A stretch of DNA of 64,000 nt, from the NCBI GenBank assembly GCA_964019695.1, contig OZ026531.1:12552593-12616592 (forward strand), in the 5' to 3' direction. The DNA comes from Loripinus fragilis (Eukaryota; Mollusca; Bivalvia; Lucinida; Lucinidae). Position 1 is the stretch's first letter, and each line of letters begins with the position of its first letter. This document shows, piece after piece, positions 1 to 12,735 of this stretch. A model generated the notes under the pieces. The model did not search any database. It had not been told where the DNA came from and saw only the letters and a program-made list of their open reading frames with translations. The translations under genes and the position numbers were made by a program.

Positions 1-3000
1 TATTTTAAACTATTTGGTTGTGAAGATGTATCAATTATAAACATAACTCAAGTCAAATTCAGCTGTTTTCTTTGTCGCATTGTTCTGTATGCTTAGTTCA
101 GGGGTGGGGGGTAAGCTGTCCAGGCCAGTTTATCTTGCCCCCCACTCACCTTGGTATCAAAGTAAAAGTATTACGCCTATACTACTTATCTTAAACTATT
201 TGATTGTGAAGATGTATCAATTATAATCATAAATCAAGTCAAAATCAGCTGTTTTCTTTGCTGCATTGTTCTGTATGCTTAGTTGCAGGGGTGGGGGGTA
301 AGCTGTCCTGGCCAGTTTATCTTGCCCCCCCCCCCACCCACCTGGGTATCAAAGTAAAGTTATTATGCTAATTTTTCTTATTTTAAACTATCTGATGGTG
401 AAGATGTATCAATTAAAAACTTAATTCAAGTCAAATTCAGCTGTTTTCTCTGTCCCATTGTTCTGTATGCTTAGTTACAGGGGTAGGGGTAAGCTGTCCA
501 GGCCAGTTTATCTTGACCCCCACCCATCTGAGTATCAAAGTAAAATTTTTTTGCTAAGATTTCTCATTTTAAACTATATGAATGTGATGATGTATCAATT
601 ATAAACATAATTCAAGTCAAATTCAGCTGTTTTCTTTGTCGGATTGATCTGTATGCTTAGTTGCAGGGGTGGGGGGTAAGCTGTCCAGGCCAGTTTATCT
701 TGCCCCCCACCCACCTGGGTATCAAAGTAAAAGTATAATGCCTATACTACTTATCTTAAACTAGTATGAAAGTAAAATTATTTTGCTAATTCGACTTATT
801 TTAATCTATCTGATTGTGTAGATGTATCAATTATAGACATAATACAAGTCAAAGTTAGCTGTTTTCTTTGTCGCATTGTTCCGTATGTTTAGTTTCAGGG
901 GTGGGGGTAAGCTGTCCAGGCCAGTTTATCTTGACCCCCACCCACCTGGGTATCAAAGTAAAGTTATTAGGCTAATTTTGCTTATTTTAAACTATCTGAT
1001 TGTGAAGATGTATCAATTATAAACATAATTCAAGTCCAATTCAGCTGTTTTCTTTGTCAGATTGTTTTGTATGCTTAGTTGCAGGGGTGGGGGGTAAGCT
1101 GTCCAGGCCAGTTTATCTTGCCTCCCACCCACCTTGGTATCAAAGTAAAGTTATTAGGCTAATTTTGCTTATTTTAAACTATCTGATTGTGAAGATGTAT
1201 CAATTATAAACATAATTCAAGTCAAAATTAGCCGTTTTCTTTGTCGCATCGTTCTTTGTGTTTAGTTTCTGGGGTGGGGGGCAAGCTGTCCAGGCCAGTT
1301 TATCTTGACCCCCACCCACCTGAGTATGAAAGTAAAATTATTACGCTAATTCGACTTATTTTAATCTATCTGATTGTGTAGATGTATCAATTATAGACAT
1401 AATACAAGTCAAAGTTAGCTGTTTTCTTTGTCGCATTGTTCGGTATGCTTAGTTGCAGTGGTGGGGGGCAAACTGTCCAGGCCAGTTTATCTTGACCCCC
1501 ACCCACCTGAATATCAAAGTAAAATTATTTTGCTAAGTCTTCTTATTTTAAACTACTGATTGTGAAGATGTACCAATTATAAACATAAATCAAGTCCAAT
1601 TCAGCTGTTTTCTTTGTCAGATTGTTCTGTATGCTTAGTTGCAAGGGTGGGGGGTAAGCTGTCCAGGCCAGTTTATCTTGCCCCCCACCCACCTGGGTCA
1701 CAAAGTAAAAGTATTGTGCCTAATTTTTCTTATTTTAAACTATCTGATTGTCAAGATGTATCAATTATAAACATAATTTAAGTCAAAATCAGCCGTTTTC
1801 TTTGTCGCATTGTTCTGTATGTTAAGTTACAGGGGTGGGGGGTAAGCTGTCCAGGCCAGTTTATCTTGACCCCCACCCACCTGAGTATCAAAGTAAATTT
1901 TTTTTCGCTAAGATTTCTCATTTTAAACTATCTGAATGTGATGATTTATCAAATATAAACATAATTCAAGTCAAATTCAGCTGTTTTCTTTGTCAGATTG
2001 TTCTGTATGCTTAGTTGCAAAGGTGGGGAGTAAGCTGTCCAGGCCAGTTTATCTTGCCCCCCCCCACCCACCTGGGTATCAAAGTAAAATTATTTTGCTA
2101 ATTCTACTTGTTTCAATCTATCTGATTGTGAACATGGTGAAGATGTATCAATTTAAAACATAATTCAAGTCAAATTCAGCTGATTTCGTTGTCAGATTGT
2201 TCTGTATGCTTAGTTTCAGGGTTGGGGGGTAAGCTGTCCAGGCCAGTTTATCTTGCCCCCCACCCACTTGGGTATCACAGTAAACTTATTGTGCTAATTA
2301 TACTTATTTTAAACTATTTGATTGTGAAGATGCATCAATTATAAACATAATTCAAGTCAAAATCAGTCTATTTCTTTGTCGCATTGTTCCATATGTTTAG
2401 TTTCAGGGGTGGGGGGCAAGCTGTCCAGGCCAGTTTATCTTGAAACCCCATCTACCTTAGTATCAAAGTAAAATTATTTCGCTAAGTCGACTTATTTTAT
2501 TCTTTCTGATTGTGTAGATGTGTCAATTATAAACATAATTCATGTCAAATTCAGCTGTTTTCTTTGTCGCATTGTTCTGTATGCTTAGTTGCAGTGGTGG
2601 GGGCAAGCTGTCCAGGCCAGTTTATCTTGACCCCCACCCACCTGGGAATCAAAGTAAAGTTATTAGGTTAATTTTTCTTATCTTAAACTATCTGATTGTG
2701 AAGATGTATCAATTATAAACATAAATAAAGTCAAAATCAGCTGTTTTCTATGCTGCATTATTCCGTATGTTTAGTTTCAGGGGTGGGGGCAAGCTGTCCA
2801 GGCCAGTTTATCTTGACCCCCACCCACCTGAGTATCAAAGTAAAATTATTTCGCTAAGTCGACTTATTTTATTCTATCTGATTGTGTAGATGTACTAATT
2901 ATAAACATACTTCATTTCAAGTTCAGCTGTTTTCTTTGTCGCATTGTTCCATTTGCTTAGTTGCAGTTGTGGGGGCAAGCTGTCCAGGTCAGTTTATCTT

Positions 3001-4212
3001 GACCCCCACCCACCTGAGTATCAAAGTAAAATTATTTTGCTAAGTCTTCTTATTTTAAACTACTGATTGTGAAGATGTATCAATTATAAACATAATTCAA
3101 GTCCAATTCAGCTGTTTTCTTTGTCATATTGTTTTGTATGCTTAGTTGCAGGGGTGGGGGGTAAGCTGTCCAGGCCAGTTTATCTTGCCCCCCACCCACC
3201 TTGGTATCAAAGTAAAGTTATTAGGCTAATTGTTCTTATTTTAAACTATCTGATTGTGAAGATGTATCACTTATAAACATAATTCAAGTCAAAATCAGCC
3301 GTTTTCTTCGTCGCATTGTTCTGTATGTTTAGTTTCAGGGGTGGGGGCAAGCTGTCCAGGCCAGTTTATCTTGACCCCCACCCACCTGAGTATGAAAGTA
3401 AAATTATTTCGCTAATTCGACTTATTTTAATCTATCTGATTGTGTAGATGTATCAATTATAGACATAATACAAGTCAAAGTTAGCTGTTTTCTTTGTCTC
3501 ATTGTTCGGTATGCTTAGTTGCAGTGGTGGGGGGCAAGCTGTCCAGGCCAGTTTATCTTGACCCCCACCCACCTGAGTATCAAAGTAAAATTATTTTGCT
3601 AAGTCGACTTATTTTAAACTACTGATTGTGAAGATGTATCAATTATAAACATAATTCAAGTCAAATTCAGCTGTTTTTTATTTGTCAGATTGTTCTGTAT
3701 GCTTAGTTGCAGGGGTGGGGGGTAAGCTGTCCAGGCCAGTTTATCTTGCCCCCCACCCACCTGGGTATCAAAGTAAAGCTATTAGGCTAATTTTTCTTAT
3801 TTTAAACTATCTGATTGTGAAGATGTATCAATTATAAACATAATTTAAGTCAAAATCAGCCGTTTTCTTTGTCGCATTTTACTGTATGTTAGTAAGCTGT
3901 CCAGGCCAGATTTTTTTGACTCCAACCCACCTGAGTATCAAGGTAAATTTTTTTTTGCTAAGATTTCTCATTTTAAACTATCTGAATGTGATGATTTATC
4001 AATTATAAACATAATTCAAGTCAAATTCAGCTGTTTTCTTTTTCGGATTGATCTGTATGCTTAGTTTCAGGGGTGGGGGGCAAGCTGTCCAGGCCAGTTT
4101 ATCTTGACCCCCACCCACCTGAGTATGAAAGTAAAATTATTTCGCTAATTCGACTTATTTTAATCTATCTGATTGTGTAGATGTATCAATTAAAAACATG
4201 ATACAAGTCAAA
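1..4212 (+). repeat. Satellite array, unit about 188 bp, forward block
   Basis: About twenty head-to-tail units, mostly 187-191 bp apart (the GTAAGCTGTCC landmark falls at 111, 298, 489 and 676). The block continues off the left edge of the window. Each unit has a conserved core: a G-rich arm (GGGGTGGGGGGTAAG), the central CTGTCCAGGCCAG, and a C-rich arm (CTTGCCCCCCACCCACC). The two arms are complementary, so every unit can fold into a hairpin. The rest of the unit is AT-rich with constant words such as GATGTATCAATTATAAAC. Units differ in recurring ways (TTGACCCCC against TTGCCCCCC arms; CTTATTTTAATC against CTTATTTTAAAC), suggesting higher-order subfamilies. One spacing (676 to 907) is longer because of a partial duplication. 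No coding capacity is evident. Confidence 0.97.
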
Positions 4213-7200
4213 CTCAGCTGTTGCTGCAACTAAGCATACAGATCAATCCGTCAAAGAAAACAGCTGAATTTCACTTGAATTATGTTTATAATTGATACCT
4301 TATCACATTCAGGTAGTTTAAAATGAGTAGAATTAGCAAAATAATTTTACTTTGATACTCAGGTGGGTGGGGGTCAAGATAAACTGGCCTGGACAGCTTA
4401 CCCCCCACCCCTGTAACTAAGTATACGGAACAATCAAACCAAGAAAACAGCTGAATTTCACTTGAATTATGTTTATAATTGATACCTTATCACATTCAGG
4501 TAGTTTAAAACGAGTAGAATTAGCAAAATAATTTTACTTTGATACTCAGGTGGGTAGGGGTCAAGATAAACTGGCCTAGACACCTTACCCCCAACCCCAG
4601 TAACTAAGTATACAGAACAATCCGACAAAGAAAACAGCTGAATTTCACTTGAATTATGTTTTAAATTGATACATCTTCACAATCAGATAGATTAAAATAA
4701 GTAGAATTAGCAAAATAGTTTTACTTTGATACCACGGTGGGTGGGGGGCAAGATAAACTGGCCTGGACAGCTTACCCCCCACCCCAGAAACTAAGCATAC
4801 AGAACAATCTGACAAAGAAAACAGCTGAATTTGACTTGAAGTATGTTTATAATTGATACATCTTCATATTCAGATAGTTTAAAATAAGTAGAATTAGCAA
4901 AATAATTTTACTTTGATACTCAGGTGGGTGGGGGTCAAGATAAACTGGCCTGGACAGCTTACCCCCACCCCTGTAACTAAATATACGGAACAATCGGAAA
5001 AAGAAAACAGCTGAATTTGACTTGAATTATGTTTATAATTGATACATCATCACATTCAGGTAGTTTAAATTGAGAAAACTTAGCAAAAAATTTTTACTTT
5101 GATACTCAGGTGGGTGGGGGTCAAAATAAACTGGCCTGGACAGCTTACCCCCCACCCCTGTTACTAAGTATACGGAACAATCTGACAAAGAAAATAGCTG
5201 AATTTCACTTGAATTATGTTTAAAATTGATACATCTTCACAATAAGATAGATTAAAATAAGTAGATTTAGCAAAATAATTTTACTTTGATACCCAAGTGG
5301 GTGGGGGTCAAGATAAACTGGCCTGGACAGCTTACCCCCAACCCCTGTAACTAAGCATACAGAACAATCTGACAAAGAAAACAGCTGAATCTGACTTGAA
5401 TTATGTTTATTATTGATACATCTTCACATTCAGATAGTTTAAAATAAGTAGTATAGGCAAAATACTTTTACTTTGATACCCATGTGGGTGGGGGTGGGGG
5501 GGGCAAGACAAACTGGCCTGGACAGCTTACCCCCCACCCCAAAAACTAAGCATACAGAAAAATCTGACAAAGAAAACAGCTGAAATTGACTTGAATTATG
5601 TTTATTATTGATACATCTTCACATTCAGATAGATTAAAATAAGTAGAATTAGTAAAATAATTTTACTTTGATACTCAGGTGGGTGGGGGTCAAGATAAAC
5701 TGGCCTGGACAGCTTACCCCCCACCCCTGTAACTAAGTATACGGAACAATCCAACACAGAAAACAGCTGAATTTCACTTAAATTATGTTTATAATTGATA
5801 CATCATCACATTCAGGTAGTTTAAAATGATAAAACTTAGCAAAAAAAATTTTCTTTGATACTCAGGTGGGTGGGGGTCAAGATAAACTGGCCTTGACAGC
5901 TTACCCCCCACCCCTGTAACTAAGTATACGGAACAATCTGACAAAGAAAACAGCTGAATTTCACTTGAATTATGTTTTAAATTGATACATCTTCACAATC
6001 AGATAGATTAAAATAAGTAGAATTAGCAAAATAATTTTACTTTGATACCCAAGTGGGTGGGGGGCAAGATAAACTGGCCTGGACAGCTTACCCCCCCCCC
6101 CCCCCCACCCCTGCAACTAAGCATACAGAACAATCTGACAAAGAAAACAGCTGAATTTCGCTTGAATTATGTTTATAATTGATACATCATCACTTTCAGA
6201 TAGTTTAAAATGAGAAAACTTAGCAAAATAATTTTACTTTGATACTCAGGTGGGTGGGGGTCAAGATAAACTTGCCTGGACAGCTTACCCCCCACCCGTG
6301 TAACTAAGTATATGGAACAATTCGACAAAGAGAACAACTGAATTTGACTTGAATTATGTTTATTATTGATACATCTTCACATTCAGATAGTTAAAAATAA
6401 GAAGAAAAGGCACAATACTTTTACTTTGATACCCAGGTGGGTGGGGTGCAAGATAAACTGGCCTGGACAGCTTACCCCCCACCCATGCCACTAAGCATAC
6501 AGATGAATCCGACAAGGAAAACAGCTGAATTTGACTTGAATTATGTTTATAATTGATACATCATCACATTCAGATAGTTTAAATGAGAAAACTTAGCGAA
6601 ATAATTTTACTTTGATACTCAGGTGGGTGGGGGTCAAGATAAACTGGCCTGGACAGCTTATCCCCCACCCCTGTAACTAAGTATACGGAACAATCGGACA
6701 AAAGAAAACAGCTGAATTTTACTTGAATTATGTTTATAATGGATACATCATCACATTCAGATAGTTTAAAATAAGAAAACTTAGCAAAATAATTTTACTT
6801 TGATACTCAGGTGGGTGGGGGGCAAGATAAACTGGCCTGGACAGCTTACCCCCCACCCCTGTAACTAAGTATATAGAACAATCCGACAAAGAAAACAGCT
6901 GAATTTTACTTGAATTATGTTTTAAATTGATACATCTTCACAATCAGGTAGATTAAAATAAGTAGAATTAGCAAAATAATTTTACTTTGATACCCAAGTG
7001 GGTGGGGGGGCAAGATAAACTGGCCTGGACAGCTTACCCCCCACCCTTGAAACTAAGCATACAGAACAATCGGACAAAGAAAACAGCTGAATTTGACTTG
7101 AATTATGTTAATAATTGATACATCTTCACATTCAGATAGTTTAAAATAAGTAGAATTAGCAAAATAATTTTACTTTGATACTCAGGTGGGTGGGGTCAAG

Positions 7201-10200
7201 ATAAACTGGCCTAGGACAGCTTACCCCCACCCCTGTAACTTAGTATACGGAACAATCCGACAAAGAAAACAGCTGAATTTCTCTTGAATTATGTTTTAAA
7301 TTGATACATCTTCACAATCAGATAGATTGAAATAAGTAGAATTAGCAAAATAATTTTACTTTGATACCCAAGTGGGTGGGGGGCAAGATAAACTGGCCTG
7401 GACAGCTTAGCCCCCACCCTTGAAACTAAGCATACAGAACAATCTGGCAAAGAAAACAGCTGAATCTGACTTGAATTATGTTTATTATTGATAGTTTCAA
7501 ATAAGTAGTATAGGCACAATACTTTTACTTTGATACCCAGGTAGGTGGGGGGCAAGATAAACTGGCCTGGACAGCTTAACCCCCCCCCCCCCCCCCCCCC
7601 CCCTGCAACTAAGCATACAGAACAATCCGACAAATAAAAAACAGCTGAATTTGACTTGAATTATGTTTATTATTGATACATCATCACATTCAGATAGTTT
7701 AAAATGAGAAAACTTAGCAAAAAAATTTTACTTTGATACTCAGGTGGGTTGGGGTCAAGATAAACTGGCCTGGACAGCTTACCCCCCACCCCTGTAACTA
7801 AGTATACGGAAAAATCCGACAAAGAAATCAGCTTAATTTGACTTGAATTATATTTAAAATTGATACATCTTCACAATCAGATAGATTAAAATAAGTAGAA
7901 TTAGCAAAATAATTTTACTTTGATACCCAATTGGGTGGGGGGCAAGATAAACTGGCCTGGACAGCTTACCCCCCCCACCCTTGAAACTAAGCATACAGAA
8001 CAATCTCACAAAGAAAACAGCTGAATTTGACTTGAATTGTGTTTATAATTGATACATCTTCACATTCAGATAGTTTAAAATAAGTAGAATTAGCAATATA
8101 ATTTTACTTTGATACTCAGGTGGGTGGGGGTCAAGATAAACTGGCCTGGACAGCTTACCCCCCACCCCTGTAACTAAGAATATGGAACAATCCGACGAAG
8201 AAAACAGCTGAATTTCACTTGAATTATGTTTTAAATTGATACATCTTCACAATCAGATAGATTAAAATAAGTAGAATTAGCAAAATAATTTTACTTTGAT
8301 ACCCAATTGGGTTGGGGGCAAGATAAACTGGCCTGGACAGCTTACCCCCCACCCTTGAAACTAAGCATACAGAACAATCTGACAAAGAAAACAGCTACAT
8401 TTCACTTGAATTATGTTTATAATTGATACATCATCACATTCAGATAGTTTAAAATGAGAAAACTTGGCAAAATAATTTTACTTTGATACTCAGGTGGGTG
8501 GGGGTCAAGATAAACTTGCCTGGACAGCTTACCCCCCACCCCTGTAACTAAGTATATGGAACAATCCGACAAAGAGAACATCTGAATTTCACTTGAATTA
8601 TGTTTATAATTGATACATCATCACATTCAGATAGATTAAAATAAGTAGTGTAGGCACAATACTTTTACTTTGATACCACGGTGGGTGGGGGGCAAGATAA
8701 ACTGACCTGGACAGCTTACCCCCCACCCCTCTAACTAAGTATACGGAACAATCCGACAAAGAAAACAGCTGAATTTCACTTGAATTAGTTTATAATTGAT
8801 ACATCATCACTTTCAGATAGTTTAAAATGAGAAAGCTTAGCAAAATAATTTTACTTTGATTCTCAGGTGGGTGGGGGTCAAGATAAACTTGCCTGGACAG
8901 CTTACCCCCCACCCCTGTAACGAAGTATACAGAACAATCCGACAAAGAAAACAGCTGAATTTTACTTGAATTATGTTTTAAATTGATACATCATCACATT
9001 AAGATAGATTAAAATAAGTAGAATTACCAAAGTAATTTTACTTTGATACCCAAGTGGGTGGGGGGCAAGATAAACTGGCCTGGACAGCTTACCCCCACCC
9101 CTGTAACTAAGTATATACAACAATCCGACAAAGAAAACAGCTGAATTTCACTTGAATTATGTTTATAATTGATACATCTTCACAATCAGATAGATTAAAA
9201 TAAGTAGAAGTAGCAAAATAATTTTACTTTGATACCCAAGTGGGTGGGGGGCAAGATAAACTGGCCTGGACAGCTTACCCCCCACCCCTGCAATAAAGCT
9301 TACAGAACAATCTGACAAAGAAAACAGCTGAATTTGACTTGAATTATGTTTATTATTGATACATCTTCACATTCAGATAGTTTAAAATAAGAAGAATAGG
9401 CACAACACTTTTACTTTGAAACCCAGGTGGGATGGGGGGGGGGGGGCAAGATAAACTGGCCTGGACAGCTTACCCCCCACCCATGCCACTAAGCATACAG
9501 ATCAATCCGACGAAGAAAACAGCTGAATTTCACTTGAATTATGTTTATAATTGATACATCATCACATTCAGATAGTTTAAATGAGAAAACTTAGCAAGAT
9601 AATTTTACTTTGATACTCAGGTGGGTGGGGGTCAAGATAAACTGGCCTGGACAGCTTACCCCCCACCCCTGTAACTAAGTATACGGAACAATCCCACAAA
9701 GAAAACAGCTGAATTTCACTTGAATTATGTTTATAATTGATACATCATCACATTCAGATAGTTTAAAATGAGAAAACTTAGCAAAATAATTTTACCTTGA
9801 TACTCAGGTGGGTGGGGGTCAAGATAAACTTGCCTGGACAGCTTACCCCCCACCCCTGTAACTAAGTATATGGAACAATCCGACAAAGAGAACAACTGAA
9901 TTTCACTTGAATTATATTTATAATTGATACATCATCACATTCAGATAGTTTAAAATAAGTAGTATAGGCACAATACTTTTACTTTGATACCCAGGTGGGT
10001 GGGGGGCAAGATAAACTGGCCTGGACAACTTAACGAAGTATACGGAACAATCCGACAAAGAAAACAGCTGAATTTCACTTGAATTATGTTTATAATTGAT
10101 ACATCATCACATTCAGATAGTTTAAAATGAGAAAACTTAGCAAAATAATTTTACTTTGATACTCAGGTGGATGGGGGTCATGATAAACTGGCCTTGACAG

Positions 10201-12393
10201 CTTACCCCCCCACCCCTTTAACTAAGTATACAGAACAATCCAACAACGAAGACAGCTGAATTTCACTTGTATTATGCTTAGAATTGATACACCATCACAA
10301 TCAGATAGATTAAAATAAATAGAATTAGCAAAATAATTTTACTTTGATACCCAAGTGGGTGGGGGGGCAAGATAAACTGGCCTGGAAAGCTTACCTCCCA
10401 CCCCTGTAACTAAGTATATAGAACAATCCGACAAAGAAAACAGCTGAATTTCACTTGAATTATGTTTTAAATTGATACGTCTTCACAATCAGATAGATTA
10501 AAATAAGTAGAATTAGCAAAATAATTTTACTTTGATACCCAATTGGGTGGGGGGCAAGATAAACTGGCCTGGACAGCTTACCCCCCACCCTTGAAACTAA
10601 GCATACAGAACAATCTGACAAAGAAAACAGCTGAATTTGAATTGAATTATGTTTATAATTGATACATCTTCACATTCAGATAGTTTCAAATAAGTAGAAT
10701 TAGCAAAATAATTTTACTTTGATACTCAATTGGGTGGGGGTCAAGATAAACTGGCCTGGACAGCTTACCCCCCACCCCTGTAACTAAGTATATCGAACAA
10801 TCCCACAAAGGAAACAGCTGAATTTCACTTGAATTATGTTTTAAATTGATACATCTTCACAATCAGAAAGATTAAAATAAGTATTATTAGCAAAATAATT
10901 TTACTTTGATACTCAGGTGGGTGGGGGGCAAGATAAACTGGCCTGGACAGCTTACCCCCCACCCTTGAAACTAAGCATACAGAACAATCTGACAAAGAAA
11001 ACAGCTGAATTTGACTTGAATTATGTTTATCTTTGATACATCTTCACATTCAGATAGTTTAAAATAAGTAGAATTAGCAAAATAATTTTCTTTGATACTC
11101 AGGTGGTTGGGGGTCAAGATAAACTGGCCTAGACAGATTACCCCCCACCCCTGTAACTAAGTATATCGAACAATCCCACAAAGAAAACAGCTGAATTTCA
11201 CTTGAATTATGTTTTAAATTGATACATCTTCACAATCAGATAGATTAAAATAAGTAGAATTAGCAAAATAATTTTACTTTGATACCCAAGTGGGTGGGGG
11301 GCAAGATAAACTGGCCTGGACAGCTTACCCCCCACCCCTGAAACTAAGCATACAGAACAATCTGACAAAGAAAAGAGCTGAATTTGACTTGAATTATGTT
11401 TATTATTGATACATCTTTACATTCAGATAGTTTAAAATAAATAGTATAGGCACAATACTTTAACTTTGATACCCAGGTGGGTGGGGGGCAAGATATACTG
11501 GCCTGGACAGCTTACCCCCCACCCCTGCAACTAAGCATACAGAACAATCCGACTAAGAAAACAGCTGAATTTGACTTGAATTATGTTTAAAATTGATACA
11601 TCTTCACAATCAGATAGATTAAAATAAGTAGAATTAGCAAAATAATTTTACTTTGATACTCAGGTGGGTGGGGGTCAAGATAAACTGGCCTGGACAGCTT
11701 ACCCCCACCCCTGTAACTAAGAATACGGATCAATCCGACAAAGAAAACAGCTAAATTTGACTTGAATTATGTTTATAATTGATAAATCATCACATTCAGA
11801 TAGATTAAAATAAGTAGAATTAGCAAAATAATTTTATTTTGATACCCAATTGGGTGGGGGGCAAGATAAACTGGCCTGGACAGCTTACCCCCCACCCCTG
11901 CAACTAAGTATACAGAACAATCTGACAAAGAAAAGAGCTGAATTTGACATGAATTATGTTTATTATTGATACATCTTCACATTCAGATAGTTTAAAATAA
12001 GAAGAATAGGCACAATACTTTTACTTTGATACCCAGGTGGGTGGGGGGCAAGATAAACTGGCCTGGACAGCTTACCCCCCACCTCTGTAACTAAGTATAC
12101 AGAACAATCCGACAAAGAAATCAGCTGAATTTGACTTGAATTATGTTTTAGATTGATACATCTTCACATTCAGATAGTTTAAAATAAGTAGTATAGGCAC
12201 AATACTTTTACTTTGATGCCCAGGTGGGTGGGGGGCAAGATAAACTGGCCTGGACAGCTTACCCCCACCCCTGCAACTAAGCATACAGAACAATGCTACA
12301 AAGAAAACAGCTAAATTTGACATGAATTGTGTTTATAATTGATACATCATCACATTCAGATAGTTTAAAATAAGTAGTATTAGCAAAATAATT
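4213..12393 (-). repeat. Same satellite, inverted block
   Basis: More than forty units of the same satellite, but as the reverse complement of the left block (landmarks GGCCTGGACAGCTTAC and CCCCTGTAACTAAG). The switch is abrupt: a forward unit breaks off after CAGCTGTT and the next bases, GCTGCAACTAAGC, are already in the opposite orientation. The block ends at about 12393, where the unit is interrupted after AGCAAAATAATT and unique sequence begins. Short apparent ORFs here are satellite read-through with glycine- or proline-rich tracts from the G/C runs and are not genes. Poly-C runs of more than 15 bases (for example 6091-6106 and 7580-7602) lie in the hairpin arms. Confidence 0.97.
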
Positions 12394-12554
12394 AAGCTTA
12401 AAATCACTTAATCTTGATATTTTTATTCAAGATGATGTTAAAGTTTTGCCATTATTAACCCCACAGGCACCAATTTCTTACTTTATGACTTATGGATGAT
12501 CTGAATTCATTAAAATGATACAGAAAAATAACAAAATAACATGTATATATTTTT

Positions 12555-12735
12555 ACTTGTGTTGGGCGGGGGGCAAGATAAACCGGCCTGGACAGCTTGC
12601 CCCCCGGGGGTGAAGATAACCAGGGTGGGGGGCAAGATATCCCGGGACAGCTTGCCCCCCGGGGGGCAAGGCAACTGCGGTTGGCTTGCCCCCCGGGGGG
12701 CAAGCTGTCCAGGGGGCAAGATAAACTGGGACACC
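12555..12735. repeat. Compact palindrome island related to the satellite core
   Basis: Just outside the satellite, the hairpin core recurs four to five times within about 180 bp without the AT-rich spacer. CAAGATAAACCGGCCTGG is followed by several CTTGCCCCCCGGGGGG-type palindromes and another GGGGCAAGATAAACTGGG. The segment is far more GC-rich than its surroundings. The overlapping ORFs on both strands reflect this base composition and are not supported as proteins. It could be a condensed derivative of the satellite or a seed from which the hairpin core came. Confidence 0.8.

Noticed and set aside
7289..7633. 114-residue minus-strand ORF with a glycine run
   Set aside because: It is satellite read-through. 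The glycine run is a translated poly-C/G arm, and neighbouring units are closed in the same frame.
1..12393. CRISPR array
   Set aside because: Units of about 188 bp are repeats throughout with no unique spacers, and the context is a metazoan genome.
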